DNA from: Microbacterium atlanticum
GTDB taxonomy: Bacteria > Actinomycetota > Actinomycetes > Actinomycetales > Microbacteriaceae
DNA length: 64,000 bases
Direction of reading: 5' to 3'
Assembly (NCBI RefSeq): GCF_015277815.1
Contig: NZ_CP063813.1
Location: 2,108,001 to 2,172,000, forward strand
How positions within the stretch are numbered: position 1 is the stretch's first letter; the number at the start of each line of letters is the position of its first letter. The translations under genes were made by a program, and so were the position numbers. Positions 32,758-40,860 of this stretch are shown here, one piece after another. Under the pieces are notes generated by a model that was given only the letters and a program-made list of their open reading frames with translations, ran no database searches and was not told the DNA's origin.

Positions 32758-33137
32758 TCGGCGCCGCCCGTGAGGGAGATGTAGGCGTCGCGGTCCAGCA
32801 GCCCGTCGACGGCGGCGGGGTCCACCGAGATCTTGACGAGCCACCCGGCGCCGAACGGGTCGGCGTTGACGAGCCCGGGATCGTCGACGACGGCGTCGTT
32901 GACGGCCACAACCTCGCCCGTGAGCGGCGCGTACAGTTCGCCGACCGACTTCGTCGACTCGATCTCGCCGACGACCGTGGCAGCGGTGACGGCGCTCCCC
33001 ACGGCGGGAAGCTCGACGAACACCACGTCGCCGAGCTTGTCGGCCGCGTACGAGGTGATGCCCACGGTGGCCACGTCGCCGTCGAGAGCGATCCACTCGT
33101 GCTCGGCGGTGTACTTCAGGGCGGTGAGGTCGGTCAT
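32754..33137 (-). CDS. gcvH: Glycine cleavage system H protein
   Basis: 127-aa lipoyl carrier. The lipoylated lysine is in [15 protein letters not shown]. The N-terminus LKYTAEHEW and the [10 protein letters not shown] strand are standard. The start overlaps the gcvT stop by 4 nt and the stop overlaps gcvP by 4 nt. Confidence 0.97.
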   Translation of the reverse strand: MTDLTALKYTAEHEWIALDGDVATVGITSYAADKLGDVVFVELPAVGSAVTAATVVGEIESTKSVGELYAPLTGEVVAVNDAVVDDPGLVNADPFGAGWLVKISVDPAAVDGLLDRDAYISLTGGAE

Positions 33138-34345
33138 GAGTTCCTCCTGTAGAAGGGCAGGGTGGTCACGATCGCGGGGATGCGCGTCCCCCGCACGTCG
33201 ATGAAGAGGTCGGTTCCTGGCTCGGCGGCCGCGGGCGCGACGAACGCCATGGCGATCGGATGCCCCAGCGTCGGGCTGAGCGCGCCGCTCGTGATCTCGC
33301 CGACCGGCGTGCCGGCATCCGGGCTGTCGAACACGGCATATCCGGCGCGTCCGGCACGGCGTCCGTCCGCGACCAGGCCGACGAGCACGGGAGCGTCCGA
33401 CGGCGGCGCGGCGGCGATCCCCGCCTTCCCGATGAAGTCGTCCTTGCCGAGGGCGACGACGCGGCCGAGGCCCGCCTGCGCCGGGACGATGTCGAGCGTG
33501 AGCTCGTGGCCGTACAGCGGCATCCCGGCCTCCAGGCGCAGCGTGTCGCGCGCGGCGAGACCGGCCGGCACGAGGCCGTGCGGCTTGCCTGCGTCAAGGA
33601 GCGCGTCCCACAGCGCGCCGGCGGCGCGATTGGGGACCAGAAGCTCGAAGCCGTCCTCGCCGGTGTAGCCGGTGCGGCCGACGAACACGTGCTCGCCCTG
33701 GAAGCGGGCCGATGCCCACGCGTAGTAGCCCAGTGCGTCCAGCGACGGGTCGGTCCCCTCGAGGGGCGATGCCTCCAGCACGGCACGGGCGGCGGGGCCC
33801 TGCACCGCGATGAGCGCAACCTGATCGGTGATGTCCTCGACGGTCGCGACGCCGCTGACGCCCTCGAGGTGCCCGAACGCCTCGATCCCCGCGTCGGCGG
33901 GACGCTCGGCGACGAAGGAGGCCGCGACCGGCGCGCGTCGCGCCCGCTCCGCGAAGGCGGCGGCGACGGCGTCCCTGTTGCCGGCGTTCGCGATCACGAG
34001 GAATCGGTCCTCGGCGATGCGGTAGACGATGACGTCGTCGATGATCCCGCCGTCCTCGGACAGCACGAGCGAGTACTTCGCCTTCCCCGTCCGCATCGGC
34101 GAGATGGCTCCCGCCAGCGCGTAGTCCAGGAAGGCTGCGGCATCGTGCCCGGTGACGAGGAACTCGGCCATGTGCGAGATGTCGAACAGGCCGGCGGCGG
34201 TGCGGACGGCGTGGTGCTCGGCGAGGTCCGAGGTGTAGCGCACCGGCATCAGCCAGCCGCCGAAGTCGGTGAAGGAGGCGCTGAGCGCCTCGTGGCGCGC
34301 GTGCAGGACGGTGGTGCGAGGCGGGGCGTCGCTCTGGTCGGTCAT
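33134..34345 (-). CDS. gcvT: Aminomethyltransferase, T protein
   Basis: Transfers the methylene group from H protein to tetrahydrofolate. 403 aa. Conserved segments are [30 protein letters not shown] and the RRAGRAGY region of the C-terminal domain. The start ATG at 34345 (MTDQSDAPP) has GGGAG 6 nt upstream. First gene of the operon, directly behind the tandem glycine riboswitch. Confidence 0.97.
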   Translation of the reverse strand: MTDQSDAPPRTTVLHARHEALSASFTDFGGWLMPVRYTSDLAEHHAVRTAAGLFDISHMAEFLVTGHDAAAFLDYALAGAISPMRTGKAKYSLVLSEDGGIIDDVIVYRIAEDRFLVIANAGNRDAVAAAFAERARRAPVAASFVAERPADAGIEAFGHLEGVSGVATVEDITDQVALIAVQGPAARAVLEASPLEGTDPSLDALGYYAWASARFQGEHVFVGRTGYTGEDGFELLVPNRAAGALWDALLDAGKPHGLVPAGLAARDTLRLEAGMPLYGHELTLDIVPAQAGLGRVVALGKDDFIGKAGIAAAPPSDAPVLVGLVADGRRAGRAGYAVFDSPDAGTPVGEITSGALSPTLGHPIAMAFVAPAAAEPGTDLFIDVRGTRIPAIVTTLPFYRRNS

Positions 34346-34393
34346 GAGTTCTCCCGGTCGTGGGCGGGCAGGCGACGGGCGACGCCTGTGAAC

Positions 34394-34675
34394 TCCCCCT
34401 CTGTCATGGGCCTGAGAGCTTCGCCGGATGCGAGGCATCCTGCTTTCACCGTCGGCGGATTGGGAGCGAGGAGATGGAGACGCGGCGCGCTCATCTCACG
34501 AGAGTGGTTTCGATGCGGCGCTGGAGCGCCTTACTCAACCTGATTCTCGCTTCGCTCGAATCACTTTTCAGAGTCGGCCTGCCCGAACGGTACGCGTACC
34601 TGAGAGATTGGCGGGGAGGCTTGCTCCTTCGGTGCTCGGCGATGGTGCTGCCGAGGCTCTCCCGCCCGGGTCAAG
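34394..34675 (-). promoter_or_regulatory. Tandem glycine riboswitch
   Basis: Minus strand. Aptamer 1 (about 34594-34675) has GGGAGAG, the hallmark GAGCACCGAAGGAGCAAGCC core and closing CTCTCAGG. A short linker leads to aptamer 2 (about 34394-34577), opened by ACTCTG and closed by CTCTCAGG...GACAGAGGGG, with core CCGACGGTGAAAGC. Glycine binding should turn on gcvT translation or transcription about 50 nt downstream. Aptamer 2 is about 180 nt, roughly twice normal, because a palindromic repeat sits in its P2 arm. The remaining gap to 34755 shows no gene; the operon promoter should lie about 34680-34755. Confidence 0.9.
34506..34540. repeat. REP-like palindrome inside riboswitch aptamer 2
   Basis: 35 nt framed by GGTTTCG and ACTCAACC with an inner GGCGCTGGAGCGCC stem. 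The GGTTTCGAxxC...CTCAACC form is a common intergenic repeat in Microbacteriaceae (from memory). It is followed by a TGATTC...GAATCA stem (34541-34563). Both lie in the P2 extension of the second glycine aptamer. Confidence 0.65.
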
Positions 34676-34755
34676 GGCCGTTGTTGACTTGCGGGGCCAG
34701 CATACCGGTCGCCCGTCGATTCCACGCAGTGCCGGCCCGGCGCGCGTTCCGCCGA

Positions 34756-35928
34756 TCAGGCGACGCAGGAACCGGAGGACACGGCGTCGGTCAGCGACGG
34801 CGCCCGGGCGACGACCGGGGTGAGCTCGGCCATCGTCATGGCGTAGCCGAGGTCCTCCGCGTTCTCCGCCCTCGCGAAGACCACGCCCGCGACGGCGCCG
34901 TCGGCGGTGAGGACCGGCCCGCCGGAGTTGCCCGGGCGCACGATCGACTGGAGCGCGTAGATCTCGCGCGGATTCCACGACTCGTCGTACACGTCGGGCA
35001 CCGTCGCCGTTCCGACCGACTGCACGCTCGCCTGGATCATCGCGAAGGGTCCGCCGAAGGGATAGCCCTGCACCACGGCGGCATCCCCCGCGGCCAGCGT
35101 CGGCGCGAACGGCAGCGCCGCGGCGCCGAGGTCGTCGACGGCGATGACGGCGAGGTCGTCGACGGGATCGAAGTACACCACGCGTCCCTCGCGCGCTGCG
35201 ACGCCCGGAAGCTCGACGATCGGGGTGTCCACGCCCGCGACGACGTGCGCGTTGGTGGCGACGCGATCGGGCGCGATGACGAACCCGGTGCCGGCGGATC
35301 CGCGCCCGCACGCGTACGCGTTGCCGGTGATGCGGGCGACGGATGCCGCAGCGCGCTGCAGCTCCGGATCATCAAGCGCCACCGGCGGTGCCGGCTCAGC
35401 GGTGCCCGGACCGAGCAGCCGGCCGAGGCCGGGCAATCCGTCGTCGAGGACCGCACCGCGCAGCTGCGCGAGGGCGGCCGCGACGGGATCGGGTGTGGCC
35501 GCCTCGATGCCGCGGAGGATGTTCGACGACGCGACCGCCGATGAGACCGCCGGGATGCCGGCGACGGCCACCGCCGGAGCCACGAGCGCCAGTGCGAGGA
35601 CGGCGGCGAGCACGGCCGTCACACCGCCCAGGAACCGCTCGACCCCGCGGAGCCTCAGCCGATCGGCGCCCGAGCGCAGCGCCGAGCCGATCGCGGCGCC
35701 GAGCGCGGCGCCGACGAACACCAGGCCGATCGCCGTGAGGAGGACGGCCGGTCCTCGCCAGGCCGGCGAGGGGACCCAGGTGCCGACCAGCGGCGTCAGC
35801 CAGAAGGCGGCCACGGCGCCTGCGGCCAGACCCGCCAGCGTGCCGATGCTCGCGAAGAAGCCGCGCCGCACGCCGCTGACGAGGGCTGCGATCAGGAGGA
35901 GGACGACGAGCACGTCGACGACGATCAT
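34756..35928 (-). CDS. MarP-like membrane serine protease
   Basis: 390 aa. Four N-terminal helices form a CvpA-like domain (residues 1-150, MIVVDVLVVLLLIAALVSGV). A periplasm-facing chymotrypsin-fold protease follows, with His in TNAHVVAG, Asp in PVDDLAV and Ser in RPGNSGGPV. Two cysteines (AYACGRGS and the SGSC near the end) match the disulfide of mycobacterial MarP, an acid- and oxidative-stress protease. The start ATG at 35928 has AAGGAG 6 nt upstream. Named by family resemblance; its substrate is not predictable. Confidence 0.88.
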   Translation of the reverse strand: MIVVDVLVVLLLIAALVSGVRRGFFASIGTLAGLAAGAVAAFWLTPLVGTWVPSPAWRGPAVLLTAIGLVFVGAALGAAIGSALRSGADRLRLRGVERFLGGVTAVLAAVLALALVAPAVAVAGIPAVSSAVASSNILRGIEAATPDPVAAALAQLRGAVLDDGLPGLGRLLGPGTAEPAPPVALDDPELQRAAASVARITGNAYACGRGSAGTGFVIAPDRVATNAHVVAGVDTPIVELPGVAAREGRVVYFDPVDDLAVIAVDDLGAAALPFAPTLAAGDAAVVQGYPFGGPFAMIQASVQSVGTATVPDVYDESWNPREIYALQSIVRPGNSGGPVLTADGAVAGVVFARAENAEDLGYAMTMAELTPVVARAPSLTDAVSSGSCVA

Positions 35929-36026
35929 CGCCACTCCTTCTCCGCCGGATCCCTTCGGCCAGGCTACGCATCGAGTCTGGGAGGGCGCCGCGACGGCTGG
36001 GCCGCGCCGCATGTGACGGACGGGTT

Positions 36027-36054
36027 TTGCTTCTGGTCAAAGTGACACTATTAT
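36027..36054 (+). promoter_or_regulatory. Promoter and candidate operator of the NAD biosynthesis operon
   Basis: TTGCTT (36027-36032), 16-bp spacer, TATTAT (36049-36054). An inverted repeat GTCAA...TTGAC (36036-36040 and 36057-36061) brackets the -10 and two direct TGACA copies overlap it, so it is a likely site for autoregulation by NrtR. The operator assignment is inference. Confidence 0.55.
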
Positions 36055-36075
36055 CGTTGACAGAGAGTTAGAGTC

Positions 36076-36798
36076 ATGATGACAAGAACAGCACCCGCAC
36101 CCCCGTTCCCCCGCACGCCGGCACAGGCCGACGCCATCCGCGTCGCCGTGTCGACGGTGATCTTCACGCTGCGGCGCGTCCCCGACAGCGAGGCTGTCCA
36201 CGTGGTGCTTCCGCTGGTCCGCCGCACCCGCGATCCGCACGAGGGCCTGTGGGCGCTGCCGGGCGGCTGGCTCGACGAGGTGGAGAGCCTGGATGCCGCC
36301 GCCTCGCGCACGCTCGCCGAGACCACGGGACTCTCGCCCAGCTACCTCGAGCAGCTGTACGCCTTCGGCGCCGTCGACCGCTCCCCCACGCGGGTCGTCT
36401 CCATCGTGTACTGGGCGCTGCTGCGAGCCGATGAGATCGCCGACGGGTCGGTCGAGAACGTCGAGTGGTTCGACGCCACGCGGCTGCCGCAACTGGCGTT
36501 CGACCACAACGACATCGTCGAGTACGCCCTGTGGCGCCTGCGCAACAAGGTCGGGTACAGCCGCATCGCCCACGGCCTCCTGGCCGACGAGTTCACCCTC
36601 GCAGAGCTGCGCGAGGTGTACGAGGTGATCCTCGGCCGGCGCCTGGACCCGGCGAACTTCCGCCGGCAGGTGGAGCACTCCGGCACCCTCATCCCGACCG
36701 ACCGCTTCCGCACCGGCAGCCATCGCCCGGCGCGGCTGTACCGGTACAACCAGGACGTCGAGCTGGCCGACCGCGGCCCGCTCGGCAGCCGCGACTGA
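36076..36798 (+). CDS. nrtR: NrtR/NdnR-type Nudix-related transcriptional regulator
   Basis: 240 aa. A Nudix fold (residues about 15-145) is followed by a winged helix (about 160-230, LLADEFTLAELREVYEVILG). The Nudix box is degenerate: GGWLDEVESL is followed by SRTLAETTGL, so the catalytic REXXEE is lost, as in NrtR repressors that sense ADP-ribose or NAD. It heads the operon nrtR-nadA-nadB-nadC-nifS, the same order (bar nadB) as the NdnR-controlled operon of Corynebacterium. The start is ATG at 36076 or 36079. Confidence 0.9.
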   Translation: MMTRTAPAPPFPRTPAQADAIRVAVSTVIFTLRRVPDSEAVHVVLPLVRRTRDPHEGLWALPGGWLDEVESLDAAASRTLAETTGLSPSYLEQLYAFGAVDRSPTRVVSIVYWALLRADEIADGSVENVEWFDATRLPQLAFDHNDIVEYALWRLRNKVGYSRIAHGLLADEFTLAELREVYEVILGRRLDPANFRRQVEHSGTLIPTDRFRTGSHRPARLYRYNQDVELADRGPLGSRD

Positions 36799-36820
36799 CA
36801 CCCGAACGAAAGCGCCTGCC

Positions 36821-38173
36821 ATGCCCGCCGTCAACATCACCCTCCAGCCCCGCCCCGACGTGGACGCGTCGGTCGACCACGCCATCCAGGCGATCATCCG
36901 GGGAGCGTCGGCCGCCGAGACGTGCAGCACCGACCTGGCCGCAGGGCCCTGGGACTTCGACATCCGGCCCGGGTACGGTCCCGGCTCCTCGATGGGCGAC
37001 GTCATCCCCACCGGAGCACCGCGCCAGGGCGAGCTTCCTCGCGACTACCGGGAGGCGTCCGAAGCGGAGCTCGCCGAGCGCATCCGCGCCGCCAAGGAGA
37101 CCCTCGGCGAGCGCGTCGTCGTGCTGGGCCACTTCTACCAGCGCGAAGAGGTCGTCGTGCACGCCGACTACGTGGGCGACTCCTTCCAACTGGCCAATGC
37201 CGCGCTCGAGCACCCGGACGCCGAGGCCATCGTGTTCTGCGGCGTGCACTTCATGGCCGAGACCGCCGACCTGCTGTCGCGACCCGAGCAGGCCGTCATC
37301 CTCCCGAACCTCGCCGCCGGCTGCTCGATGGCCGACATGGCCGACATCGACCAGGTCGAGGAGTGCTGGGAGCAGCTCGCCGAGGTCTACGGCGACATGG
37401 ACGCGGTCGACGCCGACGGCCTCGTGCCCGTGATCCCGGTGACGTACATGAACTCCTCCGCGGCGATCAAGGGGTTCGTCGGACGCCACGGCGGCATCGT
37501 CTGCACCTCCTCGAACGCGCGCACCGTGCTGGAGTGGGCCTTCCAGCGCGGCCGCCGCGTGCTCTTCTTCCCCGACCAGCACCTCGGACGCAACACCGCC
37601 AAGGCCATGGGGGTGCCGCTCGAGCAGATGCCGATGTGGAATCCGCGCAAGCCGCTGGGCGGGGCATCCGTCGACCAGCTCGCCGACGCGCGCGTGATCC
37701 TGTGGCACGGCTTCTGCTCGGTGCACCGCCGGTTCACGGTCGATCAGATCGAGAAGGCCCGCGCCGACCACCCGGGCGTGCGGGTCATCGTCCACCCGGA
37801 GTGCCCCATGGACGTCGTCGACGCCGCGGACGAGTCGGGCTCCACCGACTACATCCGCAAGGCGATCGAAGCGGCGACCGAGCCGGCGACCTTCGCGATC
37901 GGCACCGAGGTGAACCTCGTCCAACGACTGGCCGCCCAGCACCCCCAGCACGAGATCCTCTGCCTGGACCCCGTGGTGTGCCCGTGCTCCACGATGTACC
38001 GCATCCACCCCGGGTACCTCGCGTGGGTCCTCGAGGGCCTCGTCGCCGGCGAGGTGCGCAACCGCATCACCGTTCCGGCCGATGTGGCCCAGCCCGCCCG
38101 GGTGGCCCTCGAGCGGATGCTCGCCGCCAAGCCGCCGGCCGCCCCGGCCGCCGCCTGGGAGCAGGCGTCATGA
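36821..38173 (+). CDS. nadA: Quinolinate synthase
   Basis: [4Fe-4S] enzyme joining iminoaspartate and dihydroxyacetone phosphate to quinolinate. 450 aa, with the N-terminal extension of actinobacterial forms. Cluster cysteines are in LAAGCSMADMAD, VHPECPMDVVD and CLDPVVCPCSTM. GHFYQREEVV and FFPDQHLGRNT are family motifs. It starts 22 bp after nrtR and overlaps nadB by 4 nt (ATGA). Confidence 0.96.
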   Translation: MPAVNITLQPRPDVDASVDHAIQAIIRGASAAETCSTDLAAGPWDFDIRPGYGPGSSMGDVIPTGAPRQGELPRDYREASEAELAERIRAAKETLGERVVVLGHFYQREEVVVHADYVGDSFQLANAALEHPDAEAIVFCGVHFMAETADLLSRPEQAVILPNLAAGCSMADMADIDQVEECWEQLAEVYGDMDAVDADGLVPVIPVTYMNSSAAIKGFVGRHGGIVCTSSNARTVLEWAFQRGRRVLFFPDQHLGRNTAKAMGVPLEQMPMWNPRKPLGGASVDQLADARVILWHGFCSVHRRFTVDQIEKARADHPGVRVIVHPECPMDVVDAADESGSTDYIRKAIEAATEPATFAIGTEVNLVQRLAAQHPQHEILCLDPVVCPCSTMYRIHPGYLAWVLEGLVAGEVRNRITVPADVAQPARVALERMLAAKPPAAPAAAWEQAS

Positions 38174-39987
38174 CGGCCCCGCAGCGCGCGGACGCGCCGG
38201 TGCACGCCGTCGTCGTGGGGTCCGGCATCGCCGGCCTCCTCACCGCTCTTCATGCCGTCGAGGGCGGATGCCGCGTCACACTGGTCACCAAGGACGTCCT
38301 CGAGCACGCCAACACCCGCTATGCGCAGGGCGGCATCGCGGGCGTCATGTTCGACGACGACCGCGCCGAGGACCATGCGCGCGACACGCTCGCCGCCGGG
38401 GCCGGCCTCGGCGATCCCGATGCCGTGCGCGTCCTGGTGGACGAGGGTCCGGCGCGCATCCGCGAGCTCATCGCCCTCGGGGTGGCCTTCGACCGCGACC
38501 CGAGCGGCGGGTTCGTGAAGGGACTCGAGGCCGCGCACTCCTACCCGCGGATCCTGCACGCCGGCGGCGACGCCACCGGCACCGCGATCGAGAAGGCGCT
38601 GGTCGCGCGGCTGCGGATGAGCGACGTCGCGGTGATCGAGCACGCCTTCCTCATCGATCTGGTCGTGGAGCCCTCCCCCGACGCGTCGAGCCGAGGCGTT
38701 TCGCTCGAGACAGGGGGCGAGGTCCCCGGTCTCGGCGGGAATCCCCTGTCTCGCGATGCCCCGCGGAGCCGAGAGCGCGTCACGGGCGTCGAACTCCTGA
38801 TCGGGGAGACGGATGCCTCGCCCGGCCGCCGCCTCGCACTCGAGGCCGACGCGGTCGTGCTCGCCACCGGCGGTGCGGGCGAGCTGTACGCCCATTCGAC
38901 GAATCCGGAGGTCGCGACGGCCGACGGCATCGCGGCCGCGATCCGCGCGGGCGCGGCGGTCGCCGACCTCGAGTTCTTCCAGTTCCATCCGACGGTGCTC
39001 GAGGGCAGTGCCGACGCCGACGGGCGGATCGCCGGTTCGTTCCTCGTGTCGGAGGCCGTGCGCGGTGAGGGGGCGACGCTTGTGGACGAGCTCGGCCGCC
39101 GGTTCGTCTTCGACGACCACCCCGACGGCGAGCTGGCTCCACGGGACGTCGTGGCGCGCGCGATCGCGCATCGGATGGCGGCCCAGGACGGACGCCCGGT
39201 GTTCCTCGACGCGACCTCGCTGCACTCGGACGACCTCGAGGAGCGGGCGGCCTTCCTCGCGCGCCGGTTCCCGACGATCGACCGCGCTGTCCGCGAGCGA
39301 GGGTTCGACTGGGCGCGTGAGCCCATCCCGGTGACGCCGGCCGCGCACTACCTGATGGGCGGCGTGGTCACCGACCTCGTCGGACGCACCACGCTGCCGG
39401 GTCTGTACGCGGTGGGCGAGGTCGCACGCACCGGCGTGCACGGCGCCAACCGCCTCGCGTCCAACTCGCTGCTGGAGGGGGCCGTGTTCGGCGCGCGCGC
39501 CGGGGATGCGATCGCCGCCGACGCGGCATCCGGGTCCTGGCCGCACTCCCCCGTTCGCCCCCCGCGCGTGCGCGCCGGTTCCGCCGTCGCGCGTCTGTCC
39601 AGGGAGAATCACGCGGCGGCGCACGCCGGTTTCTCGCGCGCGGCGCTGCAGGAGCTGCTGTGGGCCGAGGCCGGGCTCGTGCGCGATGCGGCCGGCCTGG
39701 AGCATGCGGCATCCGTCATCGCCGGCTGGCGCGCGCAGGAGCGCGTCCCGGTCCGCGAACACGAGGTCGAGGACGAGAATCTGCTCCTGGTCGCCGAGCG
39801 CCTCGTCGCCGCGGCCCTCGCCCGCCGGGAGTCCGTCGGCGCGCACTTCCGCGCCGACGCCGGTGAGGACGAAACTCCACAGAACCGGACGCGTGTGGGC
39901 GCCACCGGCGCGGGAGCGCCGCAAACCCGCCCGGATCCGTGGAGTTCTGCCGGCCCGCTCGCCGAGAAGGAGGCGGTCGCTTGCTGA
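38170..39987 (+). CDS. nadB: L-aspartate oxidase with in-frame palindromic inserts
   Basis: FAD enzyme oxidising aspartate to iminoaspartate for NadA. 605 aa, longer than typical NadB (about 500-560). FAD site GSGIAGLLTALHA is near the start; TRYAQGGIAGV, HYLMGGVVTD and HGANRLASNSLLEG are conserved. Two stretches look foreign. About residues 176-200 are encoded by a palindrome at 38706-38753. The C-terminal 40 residues run through a second palindrome (39873-39946), where other NadBs end after the ARRESVGAHFR motif. The frame stays open throughout, so the protein is probably functional. The stop overlaps the nadC start region by 7 nt. Confidence 0.93.
   Translation: MTAPQRADAPVHAVVVGSGIAGLLTALHAVEGGCRVTLVTKDVLEHANTRYAQGGIAGVMFDDDRAEDHARDTLAAGAGLGDPDAVRVLVDEGPARIRELIALGVAFDRDPSGGFVKGLEAAHSYPRILHAGGDATGTAIEKALVARLRMSDVAVIEHAFLIDLVVEPSPDASSRGVSLETGGEVPGLGGNPLSRDAPRSRERVTGVELLIGETDASPGRRLALEADAVVLATGGAGELYAHSTNPEVATADGIAAAIRAGAAVADLEFFQFHPTVLEGSADADGRIAGSFLVSEAVRGEGATLVDELGRRFVFDDHPDGELAPRDVVARAIAHRMAAQDGRPVFLDATSLHSDDLEERAAFLARRFPTIDRAVRERGFDWAREPIPVTPAAHYLMGGVVTDLVGRTTLPGLYAVGEVARTGVHGANRLASNSLLEGAVFGARAGDAIAADAASGSWPHSPVRPPRVRAGSAVARLSRENHAAAHAGFSRAALQELLWAEAGLVRDAAGLEHAASVIAGWRAQERVPVREHEVEDENLLLVAERLVAAALARRESVGAHFRADAGEDETPQNRTRVGATGAGAPQTRPDPWSSAGPLAEKEAVAC
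38706..38753. repeat. Palindromic element inside nadB (internal)
   Basis: Perfect 11-bp inverted arms CGAGACAGGGG and CCCCTGTCTCG enclose 26 bp. It encodes about 16 residues within the hydrophilic segment between the VEP and RVTGVELL segments of NadB. The core GGCGGGAATCCC resembles the centre of the 69-nt palindromes at 28.6 and 29.8 kb. Confidence 0.75.
39873..39946. repeat. Palindromic element at the 3' end of nadB
   Basis: Outer arms AACTCCACAGAACCGG and CCGGATCCGTGGAGTT pair with two mismatches over 16 bp. It supplies most of the unusual C-terminal tail of NadB and lies 34 bp upstream of the nadC start, so it could also affect nadB-nadC mRNA structure. Confidence 0.75.
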
Positions 39988-40838
39988 GCCGCAGTCACAT
40001 CGACCGCGTCGTCGGCCTCGCCCTCGAGGAGGACGCACCGTGGGGCGACCTCACGAGCGAGGCGCTGATCCCCGAGAACGCCGTGGCGCGCGCCGACCTC
40101 ATCGCGCGCGAGCAGGGCGTCTTCTCCGGAGGCGAGGTGTTCGCCGCGGCCTTCCGGCTCACCGATCCGGCGATCGACGTCGAGCTCGTCGTCGAGGACG
40201 GCGAGTGGTTCGAGCCCGGGGCCGTGCTCGCGGTCGTGACGGGCCCGGCGCGCGGCGTCCTGACGGCCGAGCGCATCGGACTCAACTTCGTGCAGCGCAT
40301 GTCGGGCATCGCGACGCTCACCGGCGCCTACGTCGCTGAGGTGGCGCACACCCGCGCCCGCATCGCCGACACGCGCAAGACGACGCCGGGGCTGCGCGCG
40401 TTCGAGCGCAAGGCGGTGCGCGACGGCGGCGGCCGCAACCACCGCCACTCCCTCTCGGACGCCGTGATGGCCAAGGACAACCACCTCGCCGTCCTCGCGC
40501 AGAAGGGCGCGTCGACGACCGACGCGCTGCGTGCGGCGAAGGATCTCCTGCCGCACACGACACACATCGAGGTCGAGGTCGACCGCCTCGACCAGATCGA
40601 GCCGGTGCTGGCGGCCGGGATCGGCACGATCATGCTCGACAACTTCTCGCTCGAGGACCTCCGCACCGGCGTGGCGCAGGTGGCGGGCCGAGCCACGGTG
40701 GAGGCCTCGGGCGGCGTCTCGCTCGAGACCGTGCGGGCGATCGCCGAGACCGGCGTCGACGTGATCTCGGTCGGCGCGCTCACCCATTCTGCGCGCGCGC
40801 TCGACCTCGGGCTCGATGTTCGCATCGACGCCCCGTGA
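39981..40838 (+). CDS. nadC: Nicotinate-nucleotide pyrophosphorylase (quinolinate phosphoribosyltransferase)
   Basis: Converts quinolinate and PRPP to nicotinate mononucleotide. 285 aa from TTG at 39981, chosen because GAGAAGGAGG lies 7 nt upstream and the protein then starts LLSRSHIDRVVGLAL, as NadC should. Motifs are EDAPWGDLTSE, the PRPP/quinolinate site ADTRKTTPGLRAFERKAV and GGGRNHRHSLSD. It overlaps the nadB stop by 7 nt. Confidence 0.95.
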   Translation: MLSRSHIDRVVGLALEEDAPWGDLTSEALIPENAVARADLIAREQGVFSGGEVFAAAFRLTDPAIDVELVVEDGEWFEPGAVLAVVTGPARGVLTAERIGLNFVQRMSGIATLTGAYVAEVAHTRARIADTRKTTPGLRAFERKAVRDGGGRNHRHSLSDAVMAKDNHLAVLAQKGASTTDALRAAKDLLPHTTHIEVEVDRLDQIEPVLAAGIGTIMLDNFSLEDLRTGVAQVAGRATVEASGGVSLETVRAIAETGVDVISVGALTHSARALDLGLDVRIDAP

Positions 40839-40860
40839 GCAGGCGGGACCGACGCTGAGC

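Noticed and set aside
40816..40860. Upstream ATG start for the cysteine desulfurase
   Set aside because: Lies inside nadC and adds 15 residues not seen before the conserved MLYLDNAATTP start.
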